The notes under the pieces are model-generated. The model was not told the DNA's origin, did not search any database, and saw only the letters and a program-made list of their open reading frames with translations. Of a stretch of 43,736 nucleotides of DNA, positions 15,297-23,415 are shown piece after piece (positions within the stretch are counted from its first letter, which is position 1; each line of letters opens with the position of its first letter). A program made the translations under genes and the position numbers. Source of the DNA: Mesorhizobium waimense (GTDB lineage: Bacteria > Pseudomonadota > Alphaproteobacteria > Rhizobiales > Rhizobiaceae); contig NZ_QZWZ01000048.1 in NCBI RefSeq assembly GCF_003601975.1, positions 1-43,736 on the forward strand, in the 5' to 3' direction.

Positions 15297-16895
15297 TCAA
15301 GCCGTTCTGAAACGCGCGAGCTCTTCGCCAGTGCTGGCGTCATGGGCATGCACCGTGCACACCAGACAGGAATCATATGACCGGCAGACGTGACCCACTT
15401 CGACCGGATCGGTCGGGTCGGCGATCGTCGCCCCGATCAGAGCCTCCTCCATCGGCCCTCTGTTGCCGTCCTGCGAGCGCGGACCGACGTTCCACGTCGT
15501 CGGCGCTATGATCTGGTAGTTCTTGATCTTGCCGCCCTGCACCTCGATCCAGTGACACAGCGCCCCACGTATTGCTTCTGTCGCACCCCAGCCGCGACCA
15601 TCCTTCTCCGTCGGCTTGATGTACCAGGGATCGTTGAGTTTGAATTCGCGCAATGCGTGCTCGGCCTGGCGATAAAGCGCCAATCCCTCATGCATCCGGG
15701 CAAAGTGGCGGAGCATGACGCTGGCGCCACCGAGTTTCTTGTACATATCAAGAACCAGTGGATCGTAATGCTGGAAGCTCTCGCCATGCCTGCCACCAGC
15801 AATCAATTGACGCGACAGTGGCCCTGCCTCGAGGCGACCGTCCTCGTTGTGTCTCACGGCGGTCGCCCAAGAGTATTTTCCGGCCATGTCGACGATGTTT
15901 TTTCGGGTCGGCTTGGTTGTACGGTCGAAGGGATGCACGCCGCCCGGTTCATCATACCAGGCGTGAAGCGTGTCTTCGCGGGTGAATTTCTGGTCCATCA
16001 GCTTGTGAGTGTCGGCGTGGCCGTCATAGACGCCGCTTTTCATGATTAACGCGGCGTTGCGGCCCTCGATTGTCGGCTTCTGATACTTGTCTTCGTGCGG
16101 CAGGTATCCCCAGCTGACATACTTCCCGACGCCGTTGCCGTATTTGTCGGCGCCGATGTCGAGGCTCATGCGCCAGAACATGCCGAGATCGGAATTGGCA
16201 TGTTCTGGACGTTCATCGAGCCAGGCCATGAAATCATCGTAGGACTTTATTTCTTGGTAGCGTTCCAGCGTGCAGCCGAGCCACACGGCTTCGATCCAAT
16301 TACGCTTGAAGTGCTCAAGAATACCCCAGGCGCGGGTGACATCCGTCAACGTGGGAGCACACATTACGCCACCTGGTACCATATAGCTCGAATGCGGCCA
16401 TTGCCCGCCGAGCAGCGCATAAATCTCGACTGGTCGTCCCGAAATGGTCACGCCGATCTCAAAATTGGTGCCCGTGAAAGGTGCCCAGCGCTTGACGGCC
16501 TCCTCATAAAACTTGGACTTGGCGTAATTCTTGTTGGTGTAGTCGATCATAAACAGACCGTAGTGATGGCGGGGCAAACTCTGCAGACTTTCGACGATCT
16601 GACCGAGATTGCGCGCCAGAATAGCGTTCCGCGGAACTTCGGTCTTCCATGCTGTGTCGAGCGCCCAAGCGGCGCAGGTCAGATGCGACGCCCCGCAGAT
16701 GCCGCAGGCTCGCGGTGTCACCACCAAGCCTGCCTGCGGATCCTTGTCGCGCAAAATAACTTCGAAGCCGCGAAAGAGTTCGGCCTGTGTCCAGGCGTTG
16801 ACGACAACACCGTCCTTGATGTCGACACGGACGTCGAGATCACCCTCGACGCGGCCAACAGGTGAAATATCAAGTGTCTGTATAGCAGCGGACAT
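15297..16895 (-). CDS. hhyL: [NiFe]-hydrogenase large subunit, group 1h (Hhy) type
   Basis: 532 residues holding the NiFe(CN)2CO site where H2 is split. The N-terminal ligand motif RACGICGASHLTC gives C64 and C67 with H71. The C-terminal motif SYDSCLVCTVH gives C510, C513 and H516, followed by a 16-residue tail that the protease should remove after H516. D-S-C in place of the common D-P-C and the CTVH ending fit the group 1h / actinobacterial-type branch rather than membrane-bound HupL or HyaB. It starts 58 bases after the small subunit and belongs to the same transcript. Group 1h enzymes are known for oxygen tolerance and oxidation of trace H2; that property is inferred here. Confidence 0.95.
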   Translation of the reverse strand: MSAAIQTLDISPVGRVEGDLDVRVDIKDGVVVNAWTQAELFRGFEVILRDKDPQAGLVVTPRACGICGASHLTCAAWALDTAWKTEVPRNAILARNLGQIVESLQSLPRHHYGLFMIDYTNKNYAKSKFYEEAVKRWAPFTGTNFEIGVTISGRPVEIYALLGGQWPHSSYMVPGGVMCAPTLTDVTRAWGILEHFKRNWIEAVWLGCTLERYQEIKSYDDFMAWLDERPEHANSDLGMFWRMSLDIGADKYGNGVGKYVSWGYLPHEDKYQKPTIEGRNAALIMKSGVYDGHADTHKLMDQKFTREDTLHAWYDEPGGVHPFDRTTKPTRKNIVDMAGKYSWATAVRHNEDGRLEAGPLSRQLIAGGRHGESFQHYDPLVLDMYKKLGGASVMLRHFARMHEGLALYRQAEHALREFKLNDPWYIKPTEKDGRGWGATEAIRGALCHWIEVQGGKIKNYQIIAPTTWNVGPRSQDGNRGPMEEALIGATIADPTDPVEVGHVCRSYDSCLVCTVHAHDASTGEELARFRTA

Positions 16896-16953
16896 GGTCG
16901 ATGACCTTTCTGAAATGAAATATGATCGCTAGCGAATTTGGGACAAAACTGGC

Positions 16954-17916
16954 TCAGACGACGAAGATGTCCTCTTCAGCCCAGCGCGGAGATGCCGCCT
17001 TGGCCGCGGCGGTCAGCTTGACGTAACCAATCTTGTCGACGCCACTGGGCATGTCCTTGGGAACGCCCATGACCGTCTGGGTCTTGAAAACAGTGCCAGG
17101 GGCCAGATCGAAGAACGGGAATTCCGGCTCGGTGCAACCCATGCACGGCATCCCAGCGCGTGTCTTAGACGACTGCCGATTCCACAGAATTCGGTTGCAG
17201 GGTGAATGCGTCATCGGCCCGCGGCAGCCCAGATCATAGAACAGGCAGCCCTTGCGTTGGCCGAACTCGGTCGCCGAAACCTTGTAGGCGAAGTGCATGT
17301 TGCGCGTGCAACCTGTCTGTGTGAAGGACGTGAAGAAGGTTTTTGGCCGCTGGAACTCGTCGAGCGTCAGATCGCCAGTACGCCCGGTGGCCACCGCCAC
17401 CACGATCTGGGTTATCCAGTCGGGATGGGCCGGGCAACCAGGAATGTTGATGACCGGAAGGCCAGCCTTGGATTTGTAATCCTTGCCGAGAAAGCCGCCA
17501 TGGGCGCGCTTGAGGAATTGCAGCCCGTTGCTTTCGGACGGATTGGGGGCCGTCGCAGGGATACCGCCCCAAGTCGCACAGTCGCCAATCGCGACTGTGA
17601 AATTCGCCACCTTGGCGAGATCGGCAACCCAGTCCTTCATCGGCCGCCCGGCAAAGCGGTTCCATTCGCCCGTACCGTCTGGAGCGTTCACGACGGTGCC
17701 TTCGAAAACGAAAATATCGAGCGCTATCTGGCCGGAGGTTAGCGCCCTCAGCAGTTTCTTAAGGTTGTCGCCCAGCTCCATGCCCAGACATGGGTGCCAA
17801 AGCACATTGATGCCGAAATCCGTCACCAGATCGCAGGCGCTTGGCTCCTCGGCATTGAGGAACGACATCGTGTTGCCCGAACAGGCTCCGCCCTGGAGCC
17901 ATAGAAGATTGGCCAT
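16954..17916 (-). CDS. hhyS: [NiFe]-hydrogenase small subunit, group 1h (Hhy) type
   Basis: 320 residues starting MANLLWLQGGACSGNTM, with a strong AGGAGGACAG ribosome site (17922-17930). There is no Tat signal, so the enzyme stays in the cytoplasm. It carries the electron relay. C12, C113 and C161 are proximal-cluster ligands, but the usual second Cys of CxxC is Asn15; in the Ralstonia actinobacterial-type enzyme an Asp replaces it, and D33 here is the likely match. C240, C258 and C261 serve the medial cluster. At the distal cluster, C203, C224 and C231 are present, but the usual His of HxxC is Gln200. It is first in the operon behind a sigma-54 promoter. Confidence 0.95.
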   Translation of the reverse strand: MANLLWLQGGACSGNTMSFLNAEEPSACDLVTDFGINVLWHPCLGMELGDNLKKLLRALTSGQIALDIFVFEGTVVNAPDGTGEWNRFAGRPMKDWVADLAKVANFTVAIGDCATWGGIPATAPNPSESNGLQFLKRAHGGFLGKDYKSKAGLPVINIPGCPAHPDWITQIVVAVATGRTGDLTLDEFQRPKTFFTSFTQTGCTRNMHFAYKVSATEFGQRKGCLFYDLGCRGPMTHSPCNRILWNRQSSKTRAGMPCMGCTEPEFPFFDLAPGTVFKTQTVMGVPKDMPSGVDKIGYVKLTAAAKAASPRWAEEDIFVV

Positions 17917-17973
17917 AGTTCTGTCCTCCTGATCGACGCTGCATTTTGGCGCAGCCGTTCAAAAAGGAGAAAA

Positions 17974-17988
17974 GCAACCTTCGTGCCA
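17974..17988 (-). promoter_or_regulatory. Sigma-54 (-24/-12) promoter of the hydrogenase operon
   Basis: On the minus strand the element reads TGGCACGAAGGTTGC, matching every fixed base of the consensus TGGCACG-N4-TTGC, with T on both flanks. It predicts transcription starting near 17962 and a leader of about 45 bases before hhyS. The neighbouring gene at 18380-19825 encodes a sigma-54 activator of the HoxA/NtrC class, so activator and target lie together. No clear upstream activator or IHF site was picked out by eye. Confidence 0.92.
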
Positions 17989-18131
17989 ATCTGTGAAAAC
18001 GCAAAAAAGCCAGCAAACTCCGCCAACCAACATATTACGCTGCAGCAATGAGTCTGTGCTTTGCGCATACTTCATTTTCATGTGCAAAGAAGGTTACCTC
18101 TCTGCCAGGGCTTGCCGCGCCAGAAAGGCCC

Positions 18132-18362
18132 TCAGCCATGCCTGTTGCCGCAGACTGGGCAAGCGACCTCAAGCAGATAGCCGTACCAGATGCCTCGGCA
18201 GCGGCTGCACCAATGGCCGATGGTCTGCTCCTCGGGAGCGCCAAGAACTGTCGCCATCGGCCCAAGCCCTAGAATTTTGGCTGGCTTTTTTGCTCCGACT
18301 GGCGATACCCGCGATTGCGGAAACCGCAGTACGGCACCCACTGTAAGTCGAACCGTCGTCAT
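18132..18362 (-). CDS. Small zinc-ribbon-like ORF between activator and promoter
   Basis: 76 residues starting MTTVRLTVGAVLRF, 17 bases after the activator gene and ending about 140 bases upstream of the sigma-54 element. The C-terminus has WCSRCRGIWYGY and then CPVCGNRHG, two CxxC pairs that form a classic zinc ribbon or rubredoxin-like knuckle. The N-terminal half shows no motif. It is short and could be a chance frame, but two well-spaced CxxC pairs and tight linkage favour a real gene. It would be cotranscribed with the activator. Confidence 0.5.
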   Translation of the reverse strand: MTTVRLTVGAVLRFPQSRVSPVGAKKPAKILGLGPMATVLGAPEEQTIGHWCSRCRGIWYGYLLEVACPVCGNRHG

Positions 18363-18379
18363 CGCCAGCCATCGACCAC

Positions 18380-19825
18380 CTAATTGTGGTTAAGATTATA
18401 TCGCTTAATCTTGTTGGCAAGACCGACGCGTGACAGGCCGAGCTCATCGGCAGCACGGCTTTGGTTCCAGTGGTGACGTGCGAGCGCCCGGCGGACAATT
18501 TGCTTTTCGAGGCTTTCGACCTGATCCTTTAGCGTCACACCTTCCGGCTGGAAGATGCCTGCCCCATCACCTTTGGGCCGCGGCGCGGCGTTCAGCAATG
18601 AAGGCGACATATTTCGAGTCGTTAGATACTCGCCGTCCTTTGCCAGCGCCACCATACGACGGATTTCATTCTCGAGTTCGCGCACATTGCCGGGAAAGTC
18701 TCCATTGGAGAGTTTGTCGATGACGCTGGCGCTGATGCCAAGGATTTTTCGGCTGAGTGCGTCCGCGTGCTTGGCAGCGAAAAATTCCGCGAGCGGCGCG
18801 ATGTCATCGGGCCGCTCACGCAGCGCCGGCACTTCGAACTCAAAACCTTTCAGTCGAAAATAGAGATCCTGCCGAAATTCGCCTCGCGCGACCAAATCAT
18901 GAAGCGGACGGTTTGAAGCCGCGATGACGCGAACGTTGCAATGAAGGACCTTATCTGCACCCAGCGGCTTGACTTCTCCTTCCTGAAGGAAGCGCAGCAA
19001 GCTGACCTGGAACGAAGGTGACACTTCCGAAATCTCATCAAGGAACACCGTGCCCCCATCAGCAGCGCGAAACAGTCCGAGACGATCAGAGATTGCTCCG
19101 GTAAATGCGCCGCGCTTGTGGCCGAACAGCTCAGACTGCAACAATTCGTCCGACATTCCGCCGCAATTTTGCACAAGCAGCGGACTGGTTCGTCGCGTCG
19201 AATTGTAATGGACAGCGCGCGCAAGCAATTCCTTTCCAGTGCCGGTTTCGCCTTGAATGAGGATCGGCAGTTCCGTTGTGGCGGCTTGGCGTGCTAGGTC
19301 GCACATCTCAGCCATTTTCTCACTGACATAGACAAGCTTCTCGAAGCGTTGGCTTTCCGGCCGAAAGGGCGAGCCTTTGCGCTCGCCGAAGATGAGCGAG
19401 GCCCCAGAGATCTTGAACTCGCGCGAGAGAATCCGATGGCGGCGAGCCAGTTCGCGAGTCTCCAGTGCTCGCTCTACGACCAGACCAAGCTGCACGGCGT
19501 CGAGTGGAGTGAGAAGGAATTGGTAGATCGCCGCTCGCGCCAGCGCCTGCATGGACACGCGGTGCGAATCTGGGGTTACGTACACGCGCACAATGTCAGG
19601 ATGAGAGACGCGCAGCTGGGTTAGAAAGTCAAGCCCGCTCGTGTCGTCACCACCGTCTTCCGCAATCGCCAAGTCAACCTGGATACTGCTCATCGCCGTA
19701 AGCGCCTCGGCAGGGGAACTTGCAAGGACAACCCGATAGGCATAGCGCTCCGAAAGCACCTCGCATGGCGACCTCCATTCGCTTCCGGGTCGCGCTAGAA
19801 TGACGATCGTGCCTGGCTGATCCAT
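18380..19825 (-). CDS. hoxA: HoxA/HupR-like sigma-54 activator with degenerate receiver
   Basis: 481 residues. Residues 1-120 form a receiver domain, 170-400 the AAA+ sigma-54 activation domain with GETGTGKE, GAFTGA and DEISEVSP, and 435-481 a Fis-type helix-turn-helix with NQSRAADELGLSRVGLANKI. In the receiver, the phosphoacceptor position falls on Glu56, the N-terminal acidic pair is missing (ILARPGSE), and the Lys before Pro is Thr106, so normal phosphorylation looks impossible. HupR of Rhodobacter capsulatus works unphosphorylated, so this protein may activate without a kinase; none is encoded here. It should act on the sigma-54 promoter at 17974. Confidence 0.9.
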   Translation of the reverse strand: MDQPGTIVILARPGSEWRSPCEVLSERYAYRVVLASSPAEALTAMSSIQVDLAIAEDGGDDTSGLDFLTQLRVSHPDIVRVYVTPDSHRVSMQALARAAIYQFLLTPLDAVQLGLVVERALETRELARRHRILSREFKISGASLIFGERKGSPFRPESQRFEKLVYVSEKMAEMCDLARQAATTELPILIQGETGTGKELLARAVHYNSTRRTSPLLVQNCGGMSDELLQSELFGHKRGAFTGAISDRLGLFRAADGGTVFLDEISEVSPSFQVSLLRFLQEGEVKPLGADKVLHCNVRVIAASNRPLHDLVARGEFRQDLYFRLKGFEFEVPALRERPDDIAPLAEFFAAKHADALSRKILGISASVIDKLSNGDFPGNVRELENEIRRMVALAKDGEYLTTRNMSPSLLNAAPRPKGDGAGIFQPEGVTLKDQVESLEKQIVRRALARHHWNQSRAADELGLSRVGLANKIKRYNLNHN

Positions 19826-19903
19826 GAAAGATGGTTTCCACTGTGCGTATCTTGTTAGCAGCGGGACACATAGACATCAATCGCGAGTTTAGGCCATCAG
19901 GCG

Positions 19904-20225
19904 TCAAGTGCTTTTCGAAAAGCGAGGTCGGCCGACTGCCCAGATCGCTTCAATGGCGGCTGCAAGATCGCCGAGATCGGCGATAATCAGATCGGCTTCG
20001 GCGGCCTCGTCGGGGCTTCTCATATAGCCGTTGAGAAGGAAGACGACCGGCAGGCTAGCGTTGTGCGCTGCATCGATGTCGATGGCGCTGTCGCCCACCA
20101 TGACGGCATCGCGGGGCTCCCCGCCAAGCCGGGCGAGTGCGTACAAAAGAGCATGTCAGGCGCGGGCTTGGGTACCAATGCCGCATTTGCGCCGAGAGAC
20201 CGGTAATTTCTTCTGTGGTTGCCGC
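19904..20225 (-). pseudogene. HAD-family phosphatase (phosphoglycolate phosphatase-like) remnant
   Basis: Two frames join to one HAD-type C-terminal half: KPAPDMLF in one, then YALARLGGEPRDAVMVGDS and AIDIDAAHNA in the next, with VGDSAIDIDAAHNA as the Mg-binding motif III. The frame changes near 20145 at a run of T where two extra bases fit. The N-terminal part with the DxDGT nucleophile is absent; DNA beyond it passes into unrecognised sequence and then an IS110 fragment. The intact protein would have dephosphorylated 2-phosphoglycolate or a similar substrate. It lies 78 bases upstream of the activator gene on the same strand. Confidence 0.7.
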
Positions 20226-20481
20226 CTGTGATGCAAGAAGTTTCTGATCCTATGGGTGGTGATCGAGCGCGGTCTTCTGTAAGGCCTTTGAATGCGGCGC
20301 TTTCAGAAGCCGCTGGCCGGTATGGTGATCTGCGGATCGGGTCCATATCTCTGGGACGAGCTTGCAGGCTCGGACAAATTATCTGGTTTTCCCGATCCAG
20401 ATCTGTTCGATCATTTTGCCCATTCGGGACGTCGCCTTCTTGTCTCCCCGTTGCCGGCGTCAGCCTTGCGCAGCCTGTTGA

Positions 20482-21345
20482 TCAAGCTACTGTGGCTGCT
20501 GCCGGAACCCGGTAATCCTCCTGCTTTGTCAGCATGGCCCAAATTGTCCGGGCCATCTTGTTAGCAAGCGCGATCGCAACCAGCATCCGTGGTTTGCGCG
20601 CCATCATCTGCGCCAGCCAGGAACCTTCCGGGATCGATTTACGACCCAGCCAGTTCAGACGGGACATTGCGCCGATAATCAACAATCTACGCAGATCAGC
20701 TTGCCCTGCCTTGGAAATGCGCCCGAGCCGCTCTTTGCCCCCGGAGGAGAATTGACGCGGAACCAGGCCGAGCCAGGCAGCGAAGTCGCGCCCGCACTTG
20801 AAGCTCGTCATTGGCGGGGCAAAGGCTTCGAATGCCAAGGCGGTCAAGGGACCAACGCCGGGCATGGTCTGCAGTCGCCGCGCTGTGTCAGCCTCAGCCG
20901 CTAGCGCCTTGATCTTGTCAGTCTTGGCATTGATGCGGACCGTTTTCTCGGCAATCTGCTCCAGCAAGTCGCGGCATTCTTCTCGCAACAGGGCAGGTAA
21001 GTCGCTGTTTGGTGCATCCAGGATCTCTTCGATCCGCTTGATCTGACGAATTCCCTGCGGAACAACATGGCCGTATTCATAGAGGCAGGCCCTCAGTGCG
21101 TTGATCAGTTCGGTGCGCTGATGGACCAGTCGCTCTCGAGCGCGAAACAAAATTGCCCGGCCTTGCTGATCCGCTGATTTCGGTTCGACAAAACGCATGG
21201 TCGGTCGGCTGGCCGCCTCCACGATCGCTTCAGCATCCGTTGCATCGTTTTTCTGCCGCTTCAAGAACGGCTTCACGTAATGTGGTGCAATAAGCTTCAC
21301 GTCATGGCCGAACCTGATCATCTCGCGAGCCAGTGAGATCGTGAG
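20482..21345 (-). mobile_element. IS110-family transposase, 5'-truncated
   Basis: About 280 residues, from HVKLIAPHYVKPFLKRQKND-like sequence to the C-terminus: VKPFLKRQKNDATDAEAI, LRACLYEYGHV, MPGVGPLTALAFEAF and FAAWLGLVPRQFSSGGKERLG are standard for IS110/IS116/IS902 transposases. The first 60 or so residues, with the first acidic catalytic residue, are missing, so the element cannot transpose by itself. Its broken 5' end joins the truncated 3' end of the SbcC-like gene at about 21330-21345. Confidence 0.88.
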
Positions 21346-23415
21346 CGCCGTCGCGCAGGGGCGCAGCGCGCATCTCAGCCGCTTCGCGCAGAGTTTGTCG
21401 TGCGGTGGCCTCGGTAAGGAGCAAGCGCTCCTTTTCCTCGCGCGCTGCGTCAGGTCCCAATATGACCTCGAGGCTGGTCAGTTCCGCCTGGATGGTCACG
21501 TAAGCAGCCTCTGCGGCCATGACAGCCTCGTCGGCGTGGCTGCGCAGGGGCAGGGCCTCGCGCACGTTGTTGCGTGTTGTCGCCACACGCTGCTGGGCTG
21601 CTGCATGATTTTGCCGGATCTGTTGCGAATCGACTTTAAGTTCGAGGTTCCCGGCCGCGAGGGCACTCAGTCGGGCAAGCTCCTCGTGCAATTGCTGTAT
21701 CCCCTTGGGCGCGAGATCGCCAAGCCGCTGACGCGCCAAGCCCAGTTCGGCAGCCTTGTCGCGCGCTTCAACCAGGCGCTGGCGTGCCGTCCTGAGGCTG
21801 TCGACACCAAGGGACGCAAGCAGGCTGTGGTGCTTCGCTTCGGCTTCTTCGATGGTCCGGTTGGCTTGCTGGGGTCGAATTGAGCGCAGGGTCAAAGCTC
21901 CGATGCCGGCAATGTCTATGCGCACGGTGCCAGCAAAGCTTTGGTCTACTGCATGGAGCAAAGGCTTGGCATCGATGGTCACCAAATCGGCGGCGCCGTC
22001 CCGGTATTCCATGCGTAGCGTCGGCAGGGTTCCCAGTTGAGCTGCACGAAGGCCGGCAATGTCGATTTCGAGCGCTTGGAGCTGCTCGACAGCCTGTTCC
22101 GGCACCGCCAGCATCGCCAGCGTTGCCTCTCCATCTTCGATTTGGATTCTGTCGACTTCGGCTTGTTTCAGCCGGTTGTGCAGGCTGGCCAGTTGTTCGG
22201 CTGCGTCGCGCGCCAAGAGGGTCGCATCCAGCCGCGCGAGCAGATCGCGAGCTTCGCGCTCTTCCTGTTCGGCTACTTGAACTTCGGCCATCACTTGTTC
22301 GTTTTCGACTATGGCAGAAGCGCGCCGCTCGAGAACCTCACTGCGGCGAAGCTGCGCAATCGTCGACTGCTCGCGCAAATCCGCGGCTCGTTTGAGCGCG
22401 GTCCGAAAACTATCGAGGGCCTGCTTCGCCGCGTCGTGGTGAATTGCGGCCAGGGCAGCTTCCGCTTCAGCAGCCTTCAGGGCTTCGCTATGCGATTTGG
22501 CAGCCTCGACCGCGGCTTCGGCGGCCGAGATACCCTCCCGCCGGGTAGCGCCTTCTTCAGGGTTTTCAAGCTCAGACAGACGCGCCAACGCCATGCGCCG
22601 CTTGTCGAGCGCATCGCGCAGACCCGCAACTTCGGCGGCCGAGATACCCTCCCGCCGGGTAGCGCCTTCTTCAGGGTTTTCAAGCTCAGACAGACGCGCC
22701 AACGCCATGCGCCGCTTGTCGAGCGCATCGCGCAGACCCGCAACTTCGGCGCTGAGGCGCAGTTCTTCTTTCAGCAGTTTGTCACGCTCATCGAGCGCCG
22801 CCGCGTAGAGACCGCCGCTCTTGGGACGCAGCGTTGACGTAACCAGGCTATAGAGTTCTTCTTCGCATGCGGCGGCGATTTCCGCCATGCGTCGCCCGCC
22901 GGTCAGGGCTTCAACTTCCCCCTGAACCGAGGATAGTAGGCTTTCGCGCACGCGTTTGTCGCCATCCTCCTCGCTTTTGCTGCGCCTTTCGATGCCGGTG
23001 ACTCCTTGGCGAACCCAGAGCAATCCTGCCGGTCCTGCGGTTCCGCCATGGATTAGTTTGCCGATAAACGCTTCGGCCTCATCCGCTTGAGCCAACAGTC
23101 GGCCCCGCTCGAGGTCGGTAACGATGGCCAGCTTGCCTCCAAAAACTGCTTGGTAAGCCGATAGCGTCCTTCTGAAGTGGTGATGTCGGCCTCCACCACC
23201 GGATTGCCACCACTATAAGGCCGTAGCAGTCTTACGCCTTCGGCCGTCCCCGTATGAGGCTGGAAAAAGAGTGCATGGAGTGCTTCGAAGAAAGTTGATT
23301 TGCCGTATTCATTGACTGCGCAAAGCACGTTGACGCCGTCGCCTATGTTCTCGATGGCGACGCCTTGCCCAGCGAACCGTTTGACGTTGTGCAGCCGAAG
23401 GGCTGTAAGTTTCAT
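21346..23415 (-). pseudogene. SbcC/YhaN-like coiled-coil ATPase, frameshifted and C-terminally truncated
   Basis: Starts MKLTALRLHNVKRFAG at 23415, overlapping the nuclease stop (ATGA). The N-terminal ATPase lobe has the P-loop AVNEYGKSTFFEAL. Near 23139 one base appears to be lost in a short G-run: KQF continues as LGGKLAIVTDLERGRLLAQA only after restoring it. The next 590 or so residues are Ala/Glu/Arg/Leu-rich coiled coil, including an exact 114-bp tandem duplication. The C-terminal lobe with the ABC signature and Walker B is absent because the frame runs into an IS110 fragment (open to 21302). Intact relatives pair with Mre11-type nucleases to process DNA ends. As it stands the protein should be dead unless the frameshift is a sequence error, and even then it lacks half its ATPase. 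Confidence 0.85.
22516..22743. repeat. Exact 114-bp tandem duplication inside the SbcC-like coiled coil
   Basis: Two adjacent identical copies, 22516-22629 and 22630-22743, each 38 codons, so the frame is kept. Each encodes a segment running from AEVAGLRDALDKRR to RREGISA. Base identity across both copies implies a recent slippage or unequal-crossover event. Confidence 0.97.

Noticed and set aside
20292..20564. Plus-strand ORF with LAGMVICGSGPYLWDELAG
   Set aside because: It reads smoothly for about 50 residues but matches no family I know and runs into the IS110 fragment; too weak to call.
22516..22743. Direct repeats considered as a CRISPR array
   Set aside because: Two long adjacent identical units with no spacers, inside a coding frame.
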